A DNA stretch of 64,000 bases from DASRJW01 sp964567755 (GCA_964567755.1 CAZMNW010000001.1:124001-188000), one strand, 5' to 3'; numbered from the stretch's first letter, positions 16,854-25,944 are shown. Translations and numbers: made by a program. The notes: generated by a model not told the origin, from the sequence alone.

Positions 16854-18218
16854 ATGGCCGACTCTTTCGCCGACCTGGATCGCTACGTGAACGACAACCG
16901 CGCGCGTTTCGAGGCCGACCTCAAGCAGCTCGTCGAGATTCCCACCGTCAGCATGGACCCCGCTCACAAACCCGACATTCGCCTCGGTGCCGAGGCTGCT
17001 GCTGCCGTCTTGCGCACCTGCGGCGCCGAGGCGCGCGTGGTGCAAACCGCCGGCAACCCGGTGGTGGTCGGCGAATTGAAGAGCGACCAGCGGCATCCAT
17101 GGCTCACGGTCTATAACCACATGGACGTGCAGCCGGCCGACGAGCCGGAATGGAAGAGCGATCCGTTCAAAATGCAGATTCGTGACGGCATGTACGTCGG
17201 GCGCGGCAGTACCGATGACAAAGGTCCGGGTCTGACTGCGCTCTACGCCGCACGCTACGCCCACCAGCACGGCGTGCCGCTCAACATTCGCTTCTTGTGG
17301 GAGCTCGAGGAAGAGATCGGCAGCCCCTCGTTCGAAGGCATGGTCAAGGCCGAGCTCGCGAAGCTGAAGACGGATTCCGTTCTCGTTTCCGACACCATCT
17401 GGATCGCCAAAGGCCGCCCGGCGGTGCCCTATGGCTTGCGCGGCGTGCAAGGCGTCACCATCCGGCTCACGACCGGGGCCAAGAACACGCACTCGGGGTT
17501 GACGGGTGGACCGGCACGGAACCCGGTGGCGGAAATCGCCGGGCTCGTCGCCCGCATGCTGCAGGTGGAAACCGGCAAGGTGAAGATCCCCGGTTTCTAC
17601 GACGACGTTCGGCCGCTCGGGAAGAAGGAACGCGACAGCTTCGCTGCCTCCGGTTTCAACACGGCGCGCTACAAGGCGGCGCACGAGTTGCGCAGCCTGC
17701 GCTTCGACGATCCCATCGAGATCATGAAACGCATCTGGGCATGGCCCACGCTCGAGATCCACGGGATCTCCGGCGGCTACCACGGACCCGGCGTCAAGAC
17801 CGTGGTGCCAGCTTGGGCCGAGGTGAAAATCTCCTGCCGGCTAGTGCCCGACATGAAGGCCGCCAAGGTGTTGCAGCTCATCCGCAGTTTCACCCGCAAG
17901 CATCTGCCCGATGCCAAGGTCACACCGGAGCATCATTTGGATTGGTTCCTCGGCGAGATTTCGGGACCGCATGCCGCTGCCGCCACCACGGCCTTGCGCT
18001 TCGGCTTCGGCCGCGCGCCGGCGTTCGTGCGCGAGGGCGGTTCCATCGGCGCCGTCGTGACGATGGTGCGTTATCTCAAATGCCCGCTGGTCATGATCGG
18101 ACTGTCGTTGCCGGAGCACGGCTACCACGCGCCCAACGAGAACTATGATTGGGGCCAGGCTTCGGGCGGGATAAAGACGTTCGTCAAGTATTTCGCCGAA
18201 GCCAGCAAGATCGCCTGA
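16854..18218 (+). CDS. M20 family metallopeptidase (dipeptidase-like)
   Basis: This 454-residue protein starts at ATG 16854 after an AGGAA site; TTG 16848 is less likely. Zinc-ligand motifs of the M20 family are present: YNHMDVQPADEPEWKSDPF, GRGSTDDKGPGL and WELEEEIGSPSF with the catalytic Glu pair, plus a C-terminal GYHAPNENYDW. A lid domain lies between about residues 190 and 320. Proteins of this type hydrolyse di- or tripeptides in the cytoplasm. The oligopeptide transporter gene follows 23 bases later, so the pair likely takes up and cleaves short peptides. The 138-base gap before it shows no clear promoter. Confidence 0.92.
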   Translation: MADSFADLDRYVNDNRARFEADLKQLVEIPTVSMDPAHKPDIRLGAEAAAAVLRTCGAEARVVQTAGNPVVVGELKSDQRHPWLTVYNHMDVQPADEPEWKSDPFKMQIRDGMYVGRGSTDDKGPGLTALYAARYAHQHGVPLNIRFLWELEEEIGSPSFEGMVKAELAKLKTDSVLVSDTIWIAKGRPAVPYGLRGVQGVTIRLTTGAKNTHSGLTGGPARNPVAEIAGLVARMLQVETGKVKIPGFYDDVRPLGKKERDSFAASGFNTARYKAAHELRSLRFDDPIEIMKRIWAWPTLEIHGISGGYHGPGVKTVVPAWAEVKISCRLVPDMKAAKVLQLIRSFTRKHLPDAKVTPEHHLDWFLGEISGPHAAAATTALRFGFGRAPAFVREGGSIGAVVTMVRYLKCPLVMIGLSLPEHGYHAPNENYDWGQASGGIKTFVKYFAEASKIA

Positions 18219-18241
18219 CGCCGACGGAAAGGGGAGAGTGG

Positions 18242-20218
18242 ATGAACCAGAAGGAGTTCAAACCCTACATCCCGGCCCATGAAACGGGGGTCGCGGAGTT
18301 CAGCCTCAAGGCCATCCTGCTCGGCGCGTTTTTCGGCATCCTCTTCGGTGCCGTGACCGTGTACCTGGCGCTGCGAGCGGGGCTCACGGTTTCCGCCTCG
18401 ATCCCGATCGCCGTGCTGGCCATCGCCGTGTTCAAGCGCGTCGGCAAATCCACCATCCTCGAGAACAATATCGTGCAGACCATCGGGTCCGCGGGGGAAT
18501 CCATCGCCGCCGGCGTCGTGTTCACCACCCCGGCTTTCCTCTTCATCGCCAGCGGTGGCGCGCAGGCTTATTTCAACCTGATGCAGATCGTGACCTTGGC
18601 GGCTGTCGGAGGCATCATCGGCGTCCTGCTCATGGTGCCGATGCGGCGCGCGCTCATCGTCAAGGAGCATGGCGAACTCCCTTACCCCGAAGGCACCGCC
18701 TGCGCCGAGGTGCTGATCGCCGGCGAGCGCGGCGGCGCCATGGCCAAGACCGTCTTCGCCGGCTTCTGGACCGCCATCATCTATGCCTTCGCCAACAAGC
18801 TGTTCGCCCTGTGGCAGGAAGTCCCGGTGCTGCTGCACACGGGCATCGACAAGGCGTTCAAGAACGCGCGGCTGAACAGTGAGATCACGCCCGAGTACCT
18901 CGGTGTTGGCTACATCATCGGACCGCGCATCTCCGGCATCATGGTGTCGGGAAGCGTCCTGTCATGGCTCGCGCTCATCCCGTTGCTGTCCATGTTCGTT
19001 CCCGAGTCGCAGGTGCACCAAGACCTGTTGAAGCTCGGCTTCACCCAGGGCTGGATCGACGGTCACGATCGCGCCGACTGGTTCTATCGCGCCTACATCC
19101 GTTACATCGGCGCCGGCGCCGTGGCCATGGCGGGTCTCATGACGTTGGTGCGCACCATGCCCACCATCGTGTCGTCGATCCGGGATTCGATCCGCGAGCT
19201 GCGTGCCGGTGCCGGCAGCGGCGGCAGCCAGTTGCGCACCGAGCGCGACATCCCGATCCTGTGGGTCGCCATCGGTTCACTGGTGATGGCGCTCATCATT
19301 CCCTTCGTGCAAAAAATGCCGGCGCCGTTCCCGGTGTCGCTGCTGGTGAGCCTGCTCATCATCATCTTCGGTTTCTTTTTCGTCGCGGTGTCGTCGCGCA
19401 TCGTCGGCCTTATCGGCTCGTCGAGCAACCCGATCTCGGGCATGACCATCGCCACCTTGCTCGGCACCTGTCTCATCTTCCTGCTCGTCGGCTGGGCGGA
19501 CAACGCCGCCTCGCAGGCAGCAGCGCAAGCGGCAGCGCTCTCGGTTGGCGCTATCGTCTGCATCGCTGCCGCCAACGCCGGGGCGACGTCTCAAGATTTG
19601 AAAACGGGCTACCTGGTGGGGGCCACACCCATTCGCCAGCAAATAGGGCTCCTCATCGGTGTGCTGGTTTCGGTGGCGGTGATCGGCTTCACGCTCATCG
19701 GCATGCACAATTCGTCATGGGGCCCCATCGGCTCCGAGCGTCTCCCCGCGCCGCAAGGAACTCTCATGGCCACGATCATCCAGGGCGTGCTGTCGCAAGA
19801 TCTACCCTGGGGCTTCATCTTCGTCGGCGCGGCGCTGGCGATGGTCGTGCAGCTCTGCGGCGTGAGCGGTCTGGCCTGGGCGGTGGGTGCGTACCTGCCG
19901 ATCTCGACCACATTCCCCATCTTCGTGGGTGGCGCCATGCGCTGGCTCGCCGACCGCATTCGCGGCAAGAAAGAAGAAAGCGAAGTATCCGCGGGAATGC
20001 TGTTCTCGACCGGTCTGGTGGCGGGAGGCTCCATCGGCGGCTTGTTGATCGTCATTCTCGCTCAGATCCAGGAAGGCCGGTTCTCGGAACGGCTTGGCTC
20101 CTTCGGTCACGGACTGCAAACGAGTCTGGGAGGAGGGGCAACGCTGGTAGCGGTGATCGCGTTCGCGGCGCTGTGCACCCTGCTCGTACGCCGGGCGCTG
20201 CGGAAACTGGAGATGTGA
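18242..20218 (+). CDS. OPT family oligopeptide transporter
   Basis: This 658-residue, very hydrophobic protein starts at ATG 18242 after GGGGAGAG; a frame from 18149 overlaps the peptidase. It has about 14-16 membrane segments, starting with FSLKAILLGAFFGILFGAVTVYLALRAG, and the family segment ENNIVQTIGSAGESIAAGVVFT split between helices. OPT carriers bring in small peptides or metal chelates with protons. Pairing with the M20 peptidase suggests peptide uptake. It ends just ahead of an unrelated secreted-protein gene. Confidence 0.94.
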   Translation: MNQKEFKPYIPAHETGVAEFSLKAILLGAFFGILFGAVTVYLALRAGLTVSASIPIAVLAIAVFKRVGKSTILENNIVQTIGSAGESIAAGVVFTTPAFLFIASGGAQAYFNLMQIVTLAAVGGIIGVLLMVPMRRALIVKEHGELPYPEGTACAEVLIAGERGGAMAKTVFAGFWTAIIYAFANKLFALWQEVPVLLHTGIDKAFKNARLNSEITPEYLGVGYIIGPRISGIMVSGSVLSWLALIPLLSMFVPESQVHQDLLKLGFTQGWIDGHDRADWFYRAYIRYIGAGAVAMAGLMTLVRTMPTIVSSIRDSIRELRAGAGSGGSQLRTERDIPILWVAIGSLVMALIIPFVQKMPAPFPVSLLVSLLIIIFGFFFVAVSSRIVGLIGSSSNPISGMTIATLLGTCLIFLLVGWADNAASQAAAQAAALSVGAIVCIAAANAGATSQDLKTGYLVGATPIRQQIGLLIGVLVSVAVIGFTLIGMHNSSWGPIGSERLPAPQGTLMATIIQGVLSQDLPWGFIFVGAALAMVVQLCGVSGLAWAVGAYLPISTTFPIFVGGAMRWLADRIRGKKEESEVSAGMLFSTGLVAGGSIGGLLIVILAQIQEGRFSERLGSFGHGLQTSLGGGATLVAVIAFAALCTLLVRRALRKLEM

Positions 20219-20305
20219 AGGGCGGATCGTGCGACGGCAACGAGTGCCGGCTCCACCCGAGGCGTACGAATCGGCGCTGTTTCTTTCGTGCTCGAAGGGA
20301 GGACC

Positions 20306-20644
20306 ATGAACCGCCGCGAATTCCTGAGCAAGTCGGCCATGGTGGCGGCGCTCGTCGGCGTATCGGTGAAAGTGACCGGCTGCGGGAGCGACGACCCCGC
20401 GTCTCCGGCGCCCGGCAATGGCGACGTGACCGGATCGGCCACAGGTAGCGGCCACACCCATTCGGGCACGATCACCAAGGCACAGCTCGATGCCGCCATG
20501 GCGGTGAGCATCACCTTCAGCGGCAGCGGTCACACGCATAGTTTGCCGCTCACCGACACCGAGGTGGGCAACATCGCCATGGGGACGCGGGTGCAGAAGG
20601 ACGTCACCGATTTCCAGCATCTGCACACGTACACTTTCAATTGA
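20306..20644 (+). CDS. Tat-exported lipoprotein with GHTHS repeats
   Basis: This 112-residue protein starts at ATG 20306 after GGGAGG. The N-terminus is a twin-arginine signal (NRREFLSKSAM) followed by a hydrophobic core and a lipobox ending VTGC, so it should be folded before export and then lipidated. The mature part is short and holds two copies of SGSGHTHS about 30 residues apart, plus FQHLHTYTFN at the end, giving at least six His on a strand-rich scaffold. Metal (copper, zinc or nickel) or haem binding is a reasonable inference, supported by the cytochrome genes that follow. I know no named family for it. Confidence 0.75.
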   Translation: MNRREFLSKSAMVAALVGVSVKVTGCGSDDPASPAPGNGDVTGSATGSGHTHSGTITKAQLDAAMAVSITFSGSGHTHSLPLTDTEVGNIAMGTRVQKDVTDFQHLHTYTFN

Positions 20645-20765
20645 GAGGTGGCGCCCTGGAAGCGCCGCCACGCGTGCTCCTCGCCATTGCAGCGCCACAT
20701 CGAGTGGCCGCCCGATCACACTTCCGGAGTTGGGTTCCACCTCCGGCACCGGCGAGGAGGACATC

Positions 20766-21509
20766 ATGCGTCGGCTCATTCTCTGCATCGTTTGCTTTGG
20801 CGTCGGACTCATCCTGACGCCCGCCGCCTTCGCACAGATTCCCGATCAGTTCACCAACCTCAAGATCCTGCCGAAGGACATGCCGAAGCGCGAGCTCGTG
20901 AACTTGATGCGCGACTTCGCCGGCGCCCTTGGCGTCCGCTGCAACCACTGTCATGTGGGCGAGAGCACGACCTCGCTCGAGGGCTTCGACTTCGCCGCCG
21001 ACGACAAGGAACACAAGCGCGTGGCGCGCGCCATGCTGCAGATGACCAACGAGATCAACGGCAAGCTCGTGCCGGCCGCCGGAAGGGAGTCCCCGGTGCA
21101 GGTGCGTTGCGTTACCTGCCATCGCGGCGTCACCAAGCCGCAGACGTTGGATCAGGTGCTGATCGCCGAGATCGCCAAGGGCGGAGTGCCGGCGGCAACC
21201 GCTCGCTACCGCGAGATGCGCACGCAGTATTACGGCAGCGGATCCTACGATTTCAGCGCGCGCAGCATGAATGTCGTCGCGGAGACGCTTGCCCGCGGCC
21301 AGAACAATGTCGACGGCGCCATCGACATGATGAAAGTGCATGTCGAATTCAATCCGGAGAAAGCCGAGGGCTATATGGGACTCGGTCAGTTGTACATGAT
21401 GAAGGAGGACAACGCAGCCGCCATCCTAGCGCTCGAACGCGCCTTGGCGCTCGAACCGGAGAACCCGCAAACGAAACAGATGCTGGAGCGCGTCCGCAGC
21501 GGCAAGTAG
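20766..21509 (+). CDS. c-type cytochrome of the reaction-centre subunit family, with TPR
   Basis: ATG 20766 follows GAGGAGG and gives 247 residues. A signal peptide (LCIVCFGVGLILTPAAFAQ) leads into a domain with two CxxCH haem sites, CNHCH near residue 60 and CVTCH near 117, in the context LVNLMRDFAGALGVRCNHCH that is typical of the photosynthetic reaction-centre cytochrome c family. That family is common in non-phototrophs, and no reaction-centre genes occur here. The C-terminal 80 residues look like TPR helices (YMGLGQLYMMKEDNAAAILA). It is likely a periplasmic electron carrier. It is 31 bases upstream of another haem-binding gene. Confidence 0.88.
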   Translation: MRRLILCIVCFGVGLILTPAAFAQIPDQFTNLKILPKDMPKRELVNLMRDFAGALGVRCNHCHVGESTTSLEGFDFAADDKEHKRVARAMLQMTNEINGKLVPAAGRESPVQVRCVTCHRGVTKPQTLDQVLIAEIAKGGVPAATARYREMRTQYYGSGSYDFSARSMNVVAETLARGQNNVDGAIDMMKVHVEFNPEKAEGYMGLGQLYMMKEDNAAAILALERALALEPENPQTKQMLERVRSGK

Positions 21510-21540
21510 GCGCCGAGCCACCCATCGGGAGTTTTTTGCC

Positions 21541-21972
21541 ATGTCGAAGAAATGGAGCCGTTGGTTCCTTGCCGTCGTCGTGGCCGCGATCGGTGTCATG
21601 CAGATGATGCCGGTCGACAGAACCAACCCATCGGTCGAGTCGGACGTGGGCGCGCCGCCCGAGGTCACGGCGATCTTGCGCAGCGCTTGCTACGACTGCC
21701 ACTCGCACGAAACGCGCTGGCCGTGGTACGCCAACGTGGCGCCGGCTTCCTGGCTCCTGGCGCGTCACGTCGAAAAGGCCCGCGGCGATCTCAATTTTTC
21801 GCAGTGGCCGAGGATGGACCTGGAAGCGCTCGAGCACGCATTCCACGACATCGAGGAACAGCTCGAAGCGGGCAAGATGCCGCTGCGCAGTTACAAGTGG
21901 TTGCACCCCGAGGCCAGGCTCACCGAAGCGCAACGTGCCGTTCTACTGCAATGGGCGCGGTCTTCGTTGTGA
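21541..21972 (+). CDS. haem-binding domain-containing protein
   Basis: This 143-residue protein starts at ATG 21541 after CGGGAG. An N-terminal hydrophobic helix (WFLAVVVAAIGVMQMM) anchors or exports it. The haem site CYDCHSHET followed by RWPWYANVAPASWLLARHV is the signature of the small haem-binding domain family, which has one CxxCH. A role in envelope electron transfer or haem sensing is inferred. It is probably co-transcribed with the c-type cytochrome upstream. Confidence 0.88.
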   Translation: MSKKWSRWFLAVVVAAIGVMQMMPVDRTNPSVESDVGAPPEVTAILRSACYDCHSHETRWPWYANVAPASWLLARHVEKARGDLNFSQWPRMDLEALEHAFHDIEEQLEAGKMPLRSYKWLHPEARLTEAQRAVLLQWARSSL

Positions 21973-21979
21973 GGGACTC

Positions 21980-23155
21980 TCACGGCGATGCACGAGTCGC
22001 CAGCTCGGCGAGAAGGTCGTCGATCGAGAGCGCCCTCACCCCAGGAGCGAGCGTGCGCAGACCACCAGCACGCGCCGGCCGATGCACGAGAACACGCTGC
22101 GTGCGGTAACGGCGGATGACCTGCGTCAAGCGACCGAGCGACGCCGCCATTCCCGGCGTCACCGTCCGCGAGGCCTTGGCCTCGATGAGCAGCAACTCCC
22201 CATGGCGCGCGGGCAAGATGAAATCCACCTCGAGACCCTGTTGATCGCGGAAGTAGTAGATCTCTCGACGCCGTCCGGTTCCCGCCTGCAACTTCAGGAT
22301 CTCGCTGGCCACGAACCCCTCGAACAGCGCGCCCAGGAATGGTGAAGACTCGAGAGTTCGCGTCGATTCGATGCCGAGCAGATGGCACCCGAGACCGGTG
22401 TCGACAAAATAGAGCCGCGGCGACTTGAGGAGTCTCTTGCCGAAGTTTTCGAAGAACGGTGGCACCAGAGCAATCTGACCCGTGATCTCCAGGATGCTGA
22501 GCCATTGCGTCAACGTGGGGACGGAAACTCCGAGAGGGGCCGCGAGATCCGTCTTGTTGAGAATCTGTCCGCAACGACTGGCGAGAAGAGAAAGAAAGCG
22601 TCGGAACGTGGCCAAGTCACGGATGGCGCTCACCGCCCGCACGTCTCGCTCCAGATAGGCCTGCACATAGGACCGAAACCATGTGTTCGCCATCGTGGGG
22701 CGTGCCAGGACCTCGGGGAAGCCACCGCGCAACAAAGACACTTTCGCCGTTTCTCGTCTCGACAGAGGCAGGAGCTGAAAAACCGCAGCGCGCCCGGCAA
22801 GCGACTCGGTGACGCCACGCATGAGGGGTGCTTCCTGCGAACCCGTGAGCAGCCATTGTCCCTTGCGTCGCGGGGCCGCATCGATGTGTGTGCGGATGTA
22901 GTTGAGGATCTCGGGAGCGTTCTAAATCTCGTCGAGAATCGCTGGCGGATGGATCTCTTCGAGAAAAGAACGTGGATCCGCGCGCAGCCGGGCGACAAGG
23001 TCGGGGTCCTCGAGCAGGAAATAAGACGTCTGTGGAAAAAGGTGGCGCAGGAGGGTCGTCTTCCCGGCGCGGCGCGGGCCGGTGAGAATCAAGGCGGGGA
23101 AGGCGCGCACCGCACGCCGGATTTCGGACTCCAGGAGACGAGGGACGTATCCCAT
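21980..23155 (-). pseudogene. AAA_14/DUF4143 ATPase split by one in-frame amber codon
   Basis: Reading from ATG 23155 gives the normal N-terminus of this family (GPRRAGKTTLLRHL Walker A, then PPAILDEI) and then TAG at 22924-22922. The same frame continues at once with NAPEILNYIRTHIDAAPRRK, WLLTGSQEAPLM and the complete DUF4143 C-terminus (FVDTGLGCHLLG, GLEVDFILPARHGELLLIEAK) to 21980. In relatives the codon after DEI is usually Gln, so one C-to-T change (CAG to TAG) explains the stop. Total length would be 391 residues. It could be a recent inactivation, a read-through product or a sequence error. A palindrome abuts its start. It converges on the haem-binding gene. Confidence 0.8.
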
Positions 23156-23157
23156 AT

Positions 23158-23188
23158 GAGAATCCTAAAGTATCACTTTAGGATTCTC
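23158..23188. repeat. perfect 14-bp inverted repeat at the ATPase gene start
   Basis: GAGAATCCTAAAGT (23158-23171), spacer ATC, then ACTTTAGGATTCTC (23175-23188). It begins two bases upstream of the ATG of the AAA/DUF4143 gene on the minus strand and is AT-rich compared with its surroundings. It could be an operator for self-regulation or a hairpin in the 5' end of the mRNA. It has no T run that would make it a terminator for the flanking POT transporter gene. Confidence 0.85.
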
Positions 23189-23273
23189 AAGCCTGGTTTC
23201 GCGCCCACCAGGCTGGCTTGCTGCGTCAGCCAGTGCTCCGCCGCGCCCGCAGATCCGCTGAGTTCCCGCCTCT

Positions 23274-24887
23274 TCAGTTGCCGCCTTTCGCCTGCCCCTC
23301 AGGTGTCGTCATGGCGCGTTTGATCCACGGGACCATGACCGCGATGATGAGGGCGGCGATGACCGCGGTGACGCAGTTGATCCAGAAGATGCCGACCAGC
23401 GGGATCTTTTCCCAGAAGCCGGCGAGAACGCCGGCCATCTTGTTACCGATGGACGTCGCCAGGAACCATCCCCCCATCATCAGGGCGGTGACGCGCGTCG
23501 GCGACAGCTTCGACACCATCGACAAGCCCATCGGGCTCAAGAACAGCTCGCCGATGGTGATCACGCCGTAGGTCCAGAACAACCACCAGCCCGACACCTT
23601 GTGCGCACCGTCGTTGCTCAGCATTACGGCGATGACCATGAGCAAGGTCGACGCCGCCGTCACCAGCATGCCCCACGCGATCTTCGCTGGCGTCGACGGC
23701 TCACGCTTGCGGCGGCGCAAGACGCCGAAGAAACCGACGACGACCGGCGTCAGCATGACGACGAAGAACGGGTTGATCGACTGGAAGAGCTCGGTCGAAA
23801 TGAGCGTGACCTTCTGCCCCACCGCTGGCCGTTGAGTCGCATCGACGTTGAACCAGTACGAGCCGCGCGCGTCGGGGTCGGGGATCCCCGCGCAGCTTGC
23901 ATCACCGGGCGGACAAATAGTGGCGTCCTGATCCATGTACAACGACTGCAACACCGGCCCGAGCGCACCCGCTTCGCGGTGCGTGTTCTCTTCGGCCCAA
24001 TAGGTGAGCGAGGAACCGTTCTGGTGGAAGATCATCCAGAAAACGATGACGACGGCGAACATGGCGAGCATGGCGCCGATTGGGCCCTTCTCCAACCGCG
24101 GAGCGCGCGCCCACAGGAGCACGTAGTACAGCACCACGGGCAACGCCGCCATGACGAAGGCCGCCGTCTGCGGCGTGCCGAAGACACCGCCCAGGTATCT
24201 GTAGCCCAAGAAACCGAAGACGATCGATGGCAGCACCACCTGCAAGAGCAAGGTCTTGAGCACGCCACCCTGAACCGCCGCGCCGTCGCCGCGATCCTTG
24301 GCGCTGGCGATGTACTTCTGCCCCGAGGCGAAGATCGCCACGCCGATGAACATGCCGATGCCGGCGGCGGCAAAGGCATAACCCCAGCCGAACTGATTGC
24401 GCAGGATGGCCGCCACGAAGTTGCAGATGAACGCCCCGATGTTGATCCCCATGTAGAAGATGTTGTAGCCCGCGTCCTTGAGTGGGCTGCCTTCGGGATA
24501 GAGCCTGCCGACGATGGTGCTGATGCAGGGCTTGAAGAAGCCGTTGCCGAGAATGATGAGAGCGAGCGCCGCCCAGAACCCGGGCATGCCAGGGAAGATG
24601 CCGATGCCGATGTAGCCGATCCCCATCAACACACCGCCCAGGATCACGCTCCTGCGATAGCCGAGGTATTGATCGGCGAGCAATCCCCCGAGGAACGGTG
24701 TGAGATAGACGAGCGCGATGAAGGTCCCGTAGATCTCGGCGGTCTCTGCGTGGTCGAGGCCGAGGCCACCATTCACTCGGTCGATCATGTAGAGCGAGAG
24801 GATGCCGAGCATCAGGTAATAGCCGAAGCGTTCCCACATCTCGGTGAAGAAGAGGACCCTGAGTCCGACAGGGTGATTCTTGAACAC
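23274..24887 (-). CDS. POT family (MFS) proton-coupled peptide transporter
   Basis: This 537-residue protein starts at ATG 24887 and opens with HPVGLRVLFFTEMWERFGYYLM, containing the POT ExxERF-type proton-coupling motif (EMWERFGYY). About 12-14 membrane segments follow, with FGTFIALVYLTPFLGGLLADQYLG-like and GNGFFKPCISTIVGRLY segments typical of DtpT/PTR2 carriers. A soluble loop lies near residues 300-350. It should import di- and tripeptides with protons. Together with the M20/OPT pair it points to peptide feeding. It is transcribed divergently from the gene at 25111. Confidence 0.94.
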   Translation of the reverse strand: MFKNHPVGLRVLFFTEMWERFGYYLMLGILSLYMIDRVNGGLGLDHAETAEIYGTFIALVYLTPFLGGLLADQYLGYRRSVILGGVLMGIGYIGIGIFPGMPGFWAALALIILGNGFFKPCISTIVGRLYPEGSPLKDAGYNIFYMGINIGAFICNFVAAILRNQFGWGYAFAAAGIGMFIGVAIFASGQKYIASAKDRGDGAAVQGGVLKTLLLQVVLPSIVFGFLGYRYLGGVFGTPQTAAFVMAALPVVLYYVLLWARAPRLEKGPIGAMLAMFAVVIVFWMIFHQNGSSLTYWAEENTHREAGALGPVLQSLYMDQDATICPPGDASCAGIPDPDARGSYWFNVDATQRPAVGQKVTLISTELFQSINPFFVVMLTPVVVGFFGVLRRRKREPSTPAKIAWGMLVTAASTLLMVIAVMLSNDGAHKVSGWWLFWTYGVITIGELFLSPMGLSMVSKLSPTRVTALMMGGWFLATSIGNKMAGVLAGFWEKIPLVGIFWINCVTAVIAALIIAVMVPWIKRAMTTPEGQAKGGN

Positions 24888-24966
24888 GCTCGACCTCCGG
24901 GGCGGATGGTACGGTCGGGAGCATAGCAGACGGCCCGGGGGCGGCGAATCGCGATGAACACCGGCG

Positions 24967-24996
24967 TTGTGCCGGCCGCGCGCGTTTCGCTAGACT
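24967..24996 (+). promoter_or_regulatory. candidate promoter for the gene at 25111
   Basis: TTGTGC at 24967-24972 and TAGACT at 24991-24996 with an 18-base spacer. The same TAGACT box appears before asnB (30177) and before the gene at 35532. Confidence 0.4.
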
Positions 24997-25110
24997 GAGC
25001 GGCGTTTCCACGCGCAGGGACGATGGGTCCCGCAGTCGGACAACGTGGCCACATCGTGGAGCCATGTCTTTCTCGACTGATTCCATCCCCGATCCTGGGA
25101 GGATCCAAGC

Positions 25111-25944
25111 ATGAGGCGATTGTGCAAGAGCACTAGCCTGACTGTGGCGATGATTCTTGGCCTCACTTCGCTCGTCGCCGCTCAAGAGAAGGACAAGGCC
25201 GCGGAAGCCGAGGCTTTCGCCAAACAGCTCTCGAACCCCGTGGCCGACTTGGTCAGCCTTCCCCTGCAGTTCAACTGGGAGAACGGTGTCGGCCCACAAG
25301 ACGAGCTGCGCTTCCTGGTCAACTTCCAGCCGGTCGTGCCCTTCGCGTTGAACGAAAAATGGAACCTCATCGGGCGCTTCATCCTGCCGGTCCTGAGCCA
25401 GCCACCGCTGGCGAGCGGCGGCGAGACCCATTTCGGCACCAGCGACATCGTGCTGTCGGGTTTCTTCTCGCCCGCAAAATCTTCCGGCGCCATTTGGGGC
25501 ATCGGTCCGGTCTTCGGCCTGCCGACCACGACGGATCCGTTTCTCGGCAGCGGAACGTGGCAGATTGGACCCACAGGCGTCATTCTCAAGCAATCCGGGC
25601 CCTGGACATTCGGCGGACTCGTGAACCATTTGTGGTCGTTCGCCGACACGGGGGATACGGACCGCGCGGACGTCAGCAGGACCTTTCTGCAACCGTTCGT
25701 CGCTTACACCACGAAGAAGGGCGTCACGGTCACGGTGAACAGCGAGTCCACCGCCGATTGGGAAGCCGCCGAGGGTGAAGAGTGGACCGTTCCGATCAAC
25801 TTTCTGGCCAGCAAGATCACCAAGCTCGGGCCCTTCCCGTTCAGCATTGGCGGCGGCGCCGGTGTGTTCATCGAGCAACCCACCGGGGGGCCCGAATGGA
25901 AGTTGCGCACCGTCTTCACTCTCATCCTACCCAAATCGAAGTGA
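25111..25944 (+). CDS. secreted beta-rich protein (transporter/neuromedin-U-like annotation family)
   Basis: This 277-residue protein starts at ATG 25111 after GGGAGG. A signal peptide (LTVAMILGLTSLVAAQ) is followed by a short acidic helix and then strands spaced as in outer-membrane barrels (FNWENGVGPQDELRFLVNFQPVVPF, NLIGRFILPVLSQP, FGTSDIVLSGFFSP, WTFGGLVNHLWSF), ending in WKLRTVFTLILPK. Similar proteins are often labelled 'transporter' or 'neuromedin U' without evidence. It is likely an outer-membrane barrel of unknown substrate. The peroxiredoxin gene begins 10 bases later and is probably in the same transcript. Confidence 0.75.
   Translation: MRRLCKSTSLTVAMILGLTSLVAAQEKDKAAEAEAFAKQLSNPVADLVSLPLQFNWENGVGPQDELRFLVNFQPVVPFALNEKWNLIGRFILPVLSQPPLASGGETHFGTSDIVLSGFFSPAKSSGAIWGIGPVFGLPTTTDPFLGSGTWQIGPTGVILKQSGPWTFGGLVNHLWSFADTGDTDRADVSRTFLQPFVAYTTKKGVTVTVNSESTADWEAAEGEEWTVPINFLASKITKLGPFPFSIGGGAGVFIEQPTGGPEWKLRTVFTLILPKSK

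Noticed and set aside
15477..17783. 768-codon minus-strand open frame across ftsH and the M20 gene
   Set aside because: Spans two well-identified genes on the other strand and is rich in His/Arg/Asp text typical of shadows.
20766..21509. Phototrophy suggested by a reaction-centre-type cytochrome
   Set aside because: The family is widespread in non-phototrophs, only two haem sites are visible, and no photosynthesis gene is in the window.
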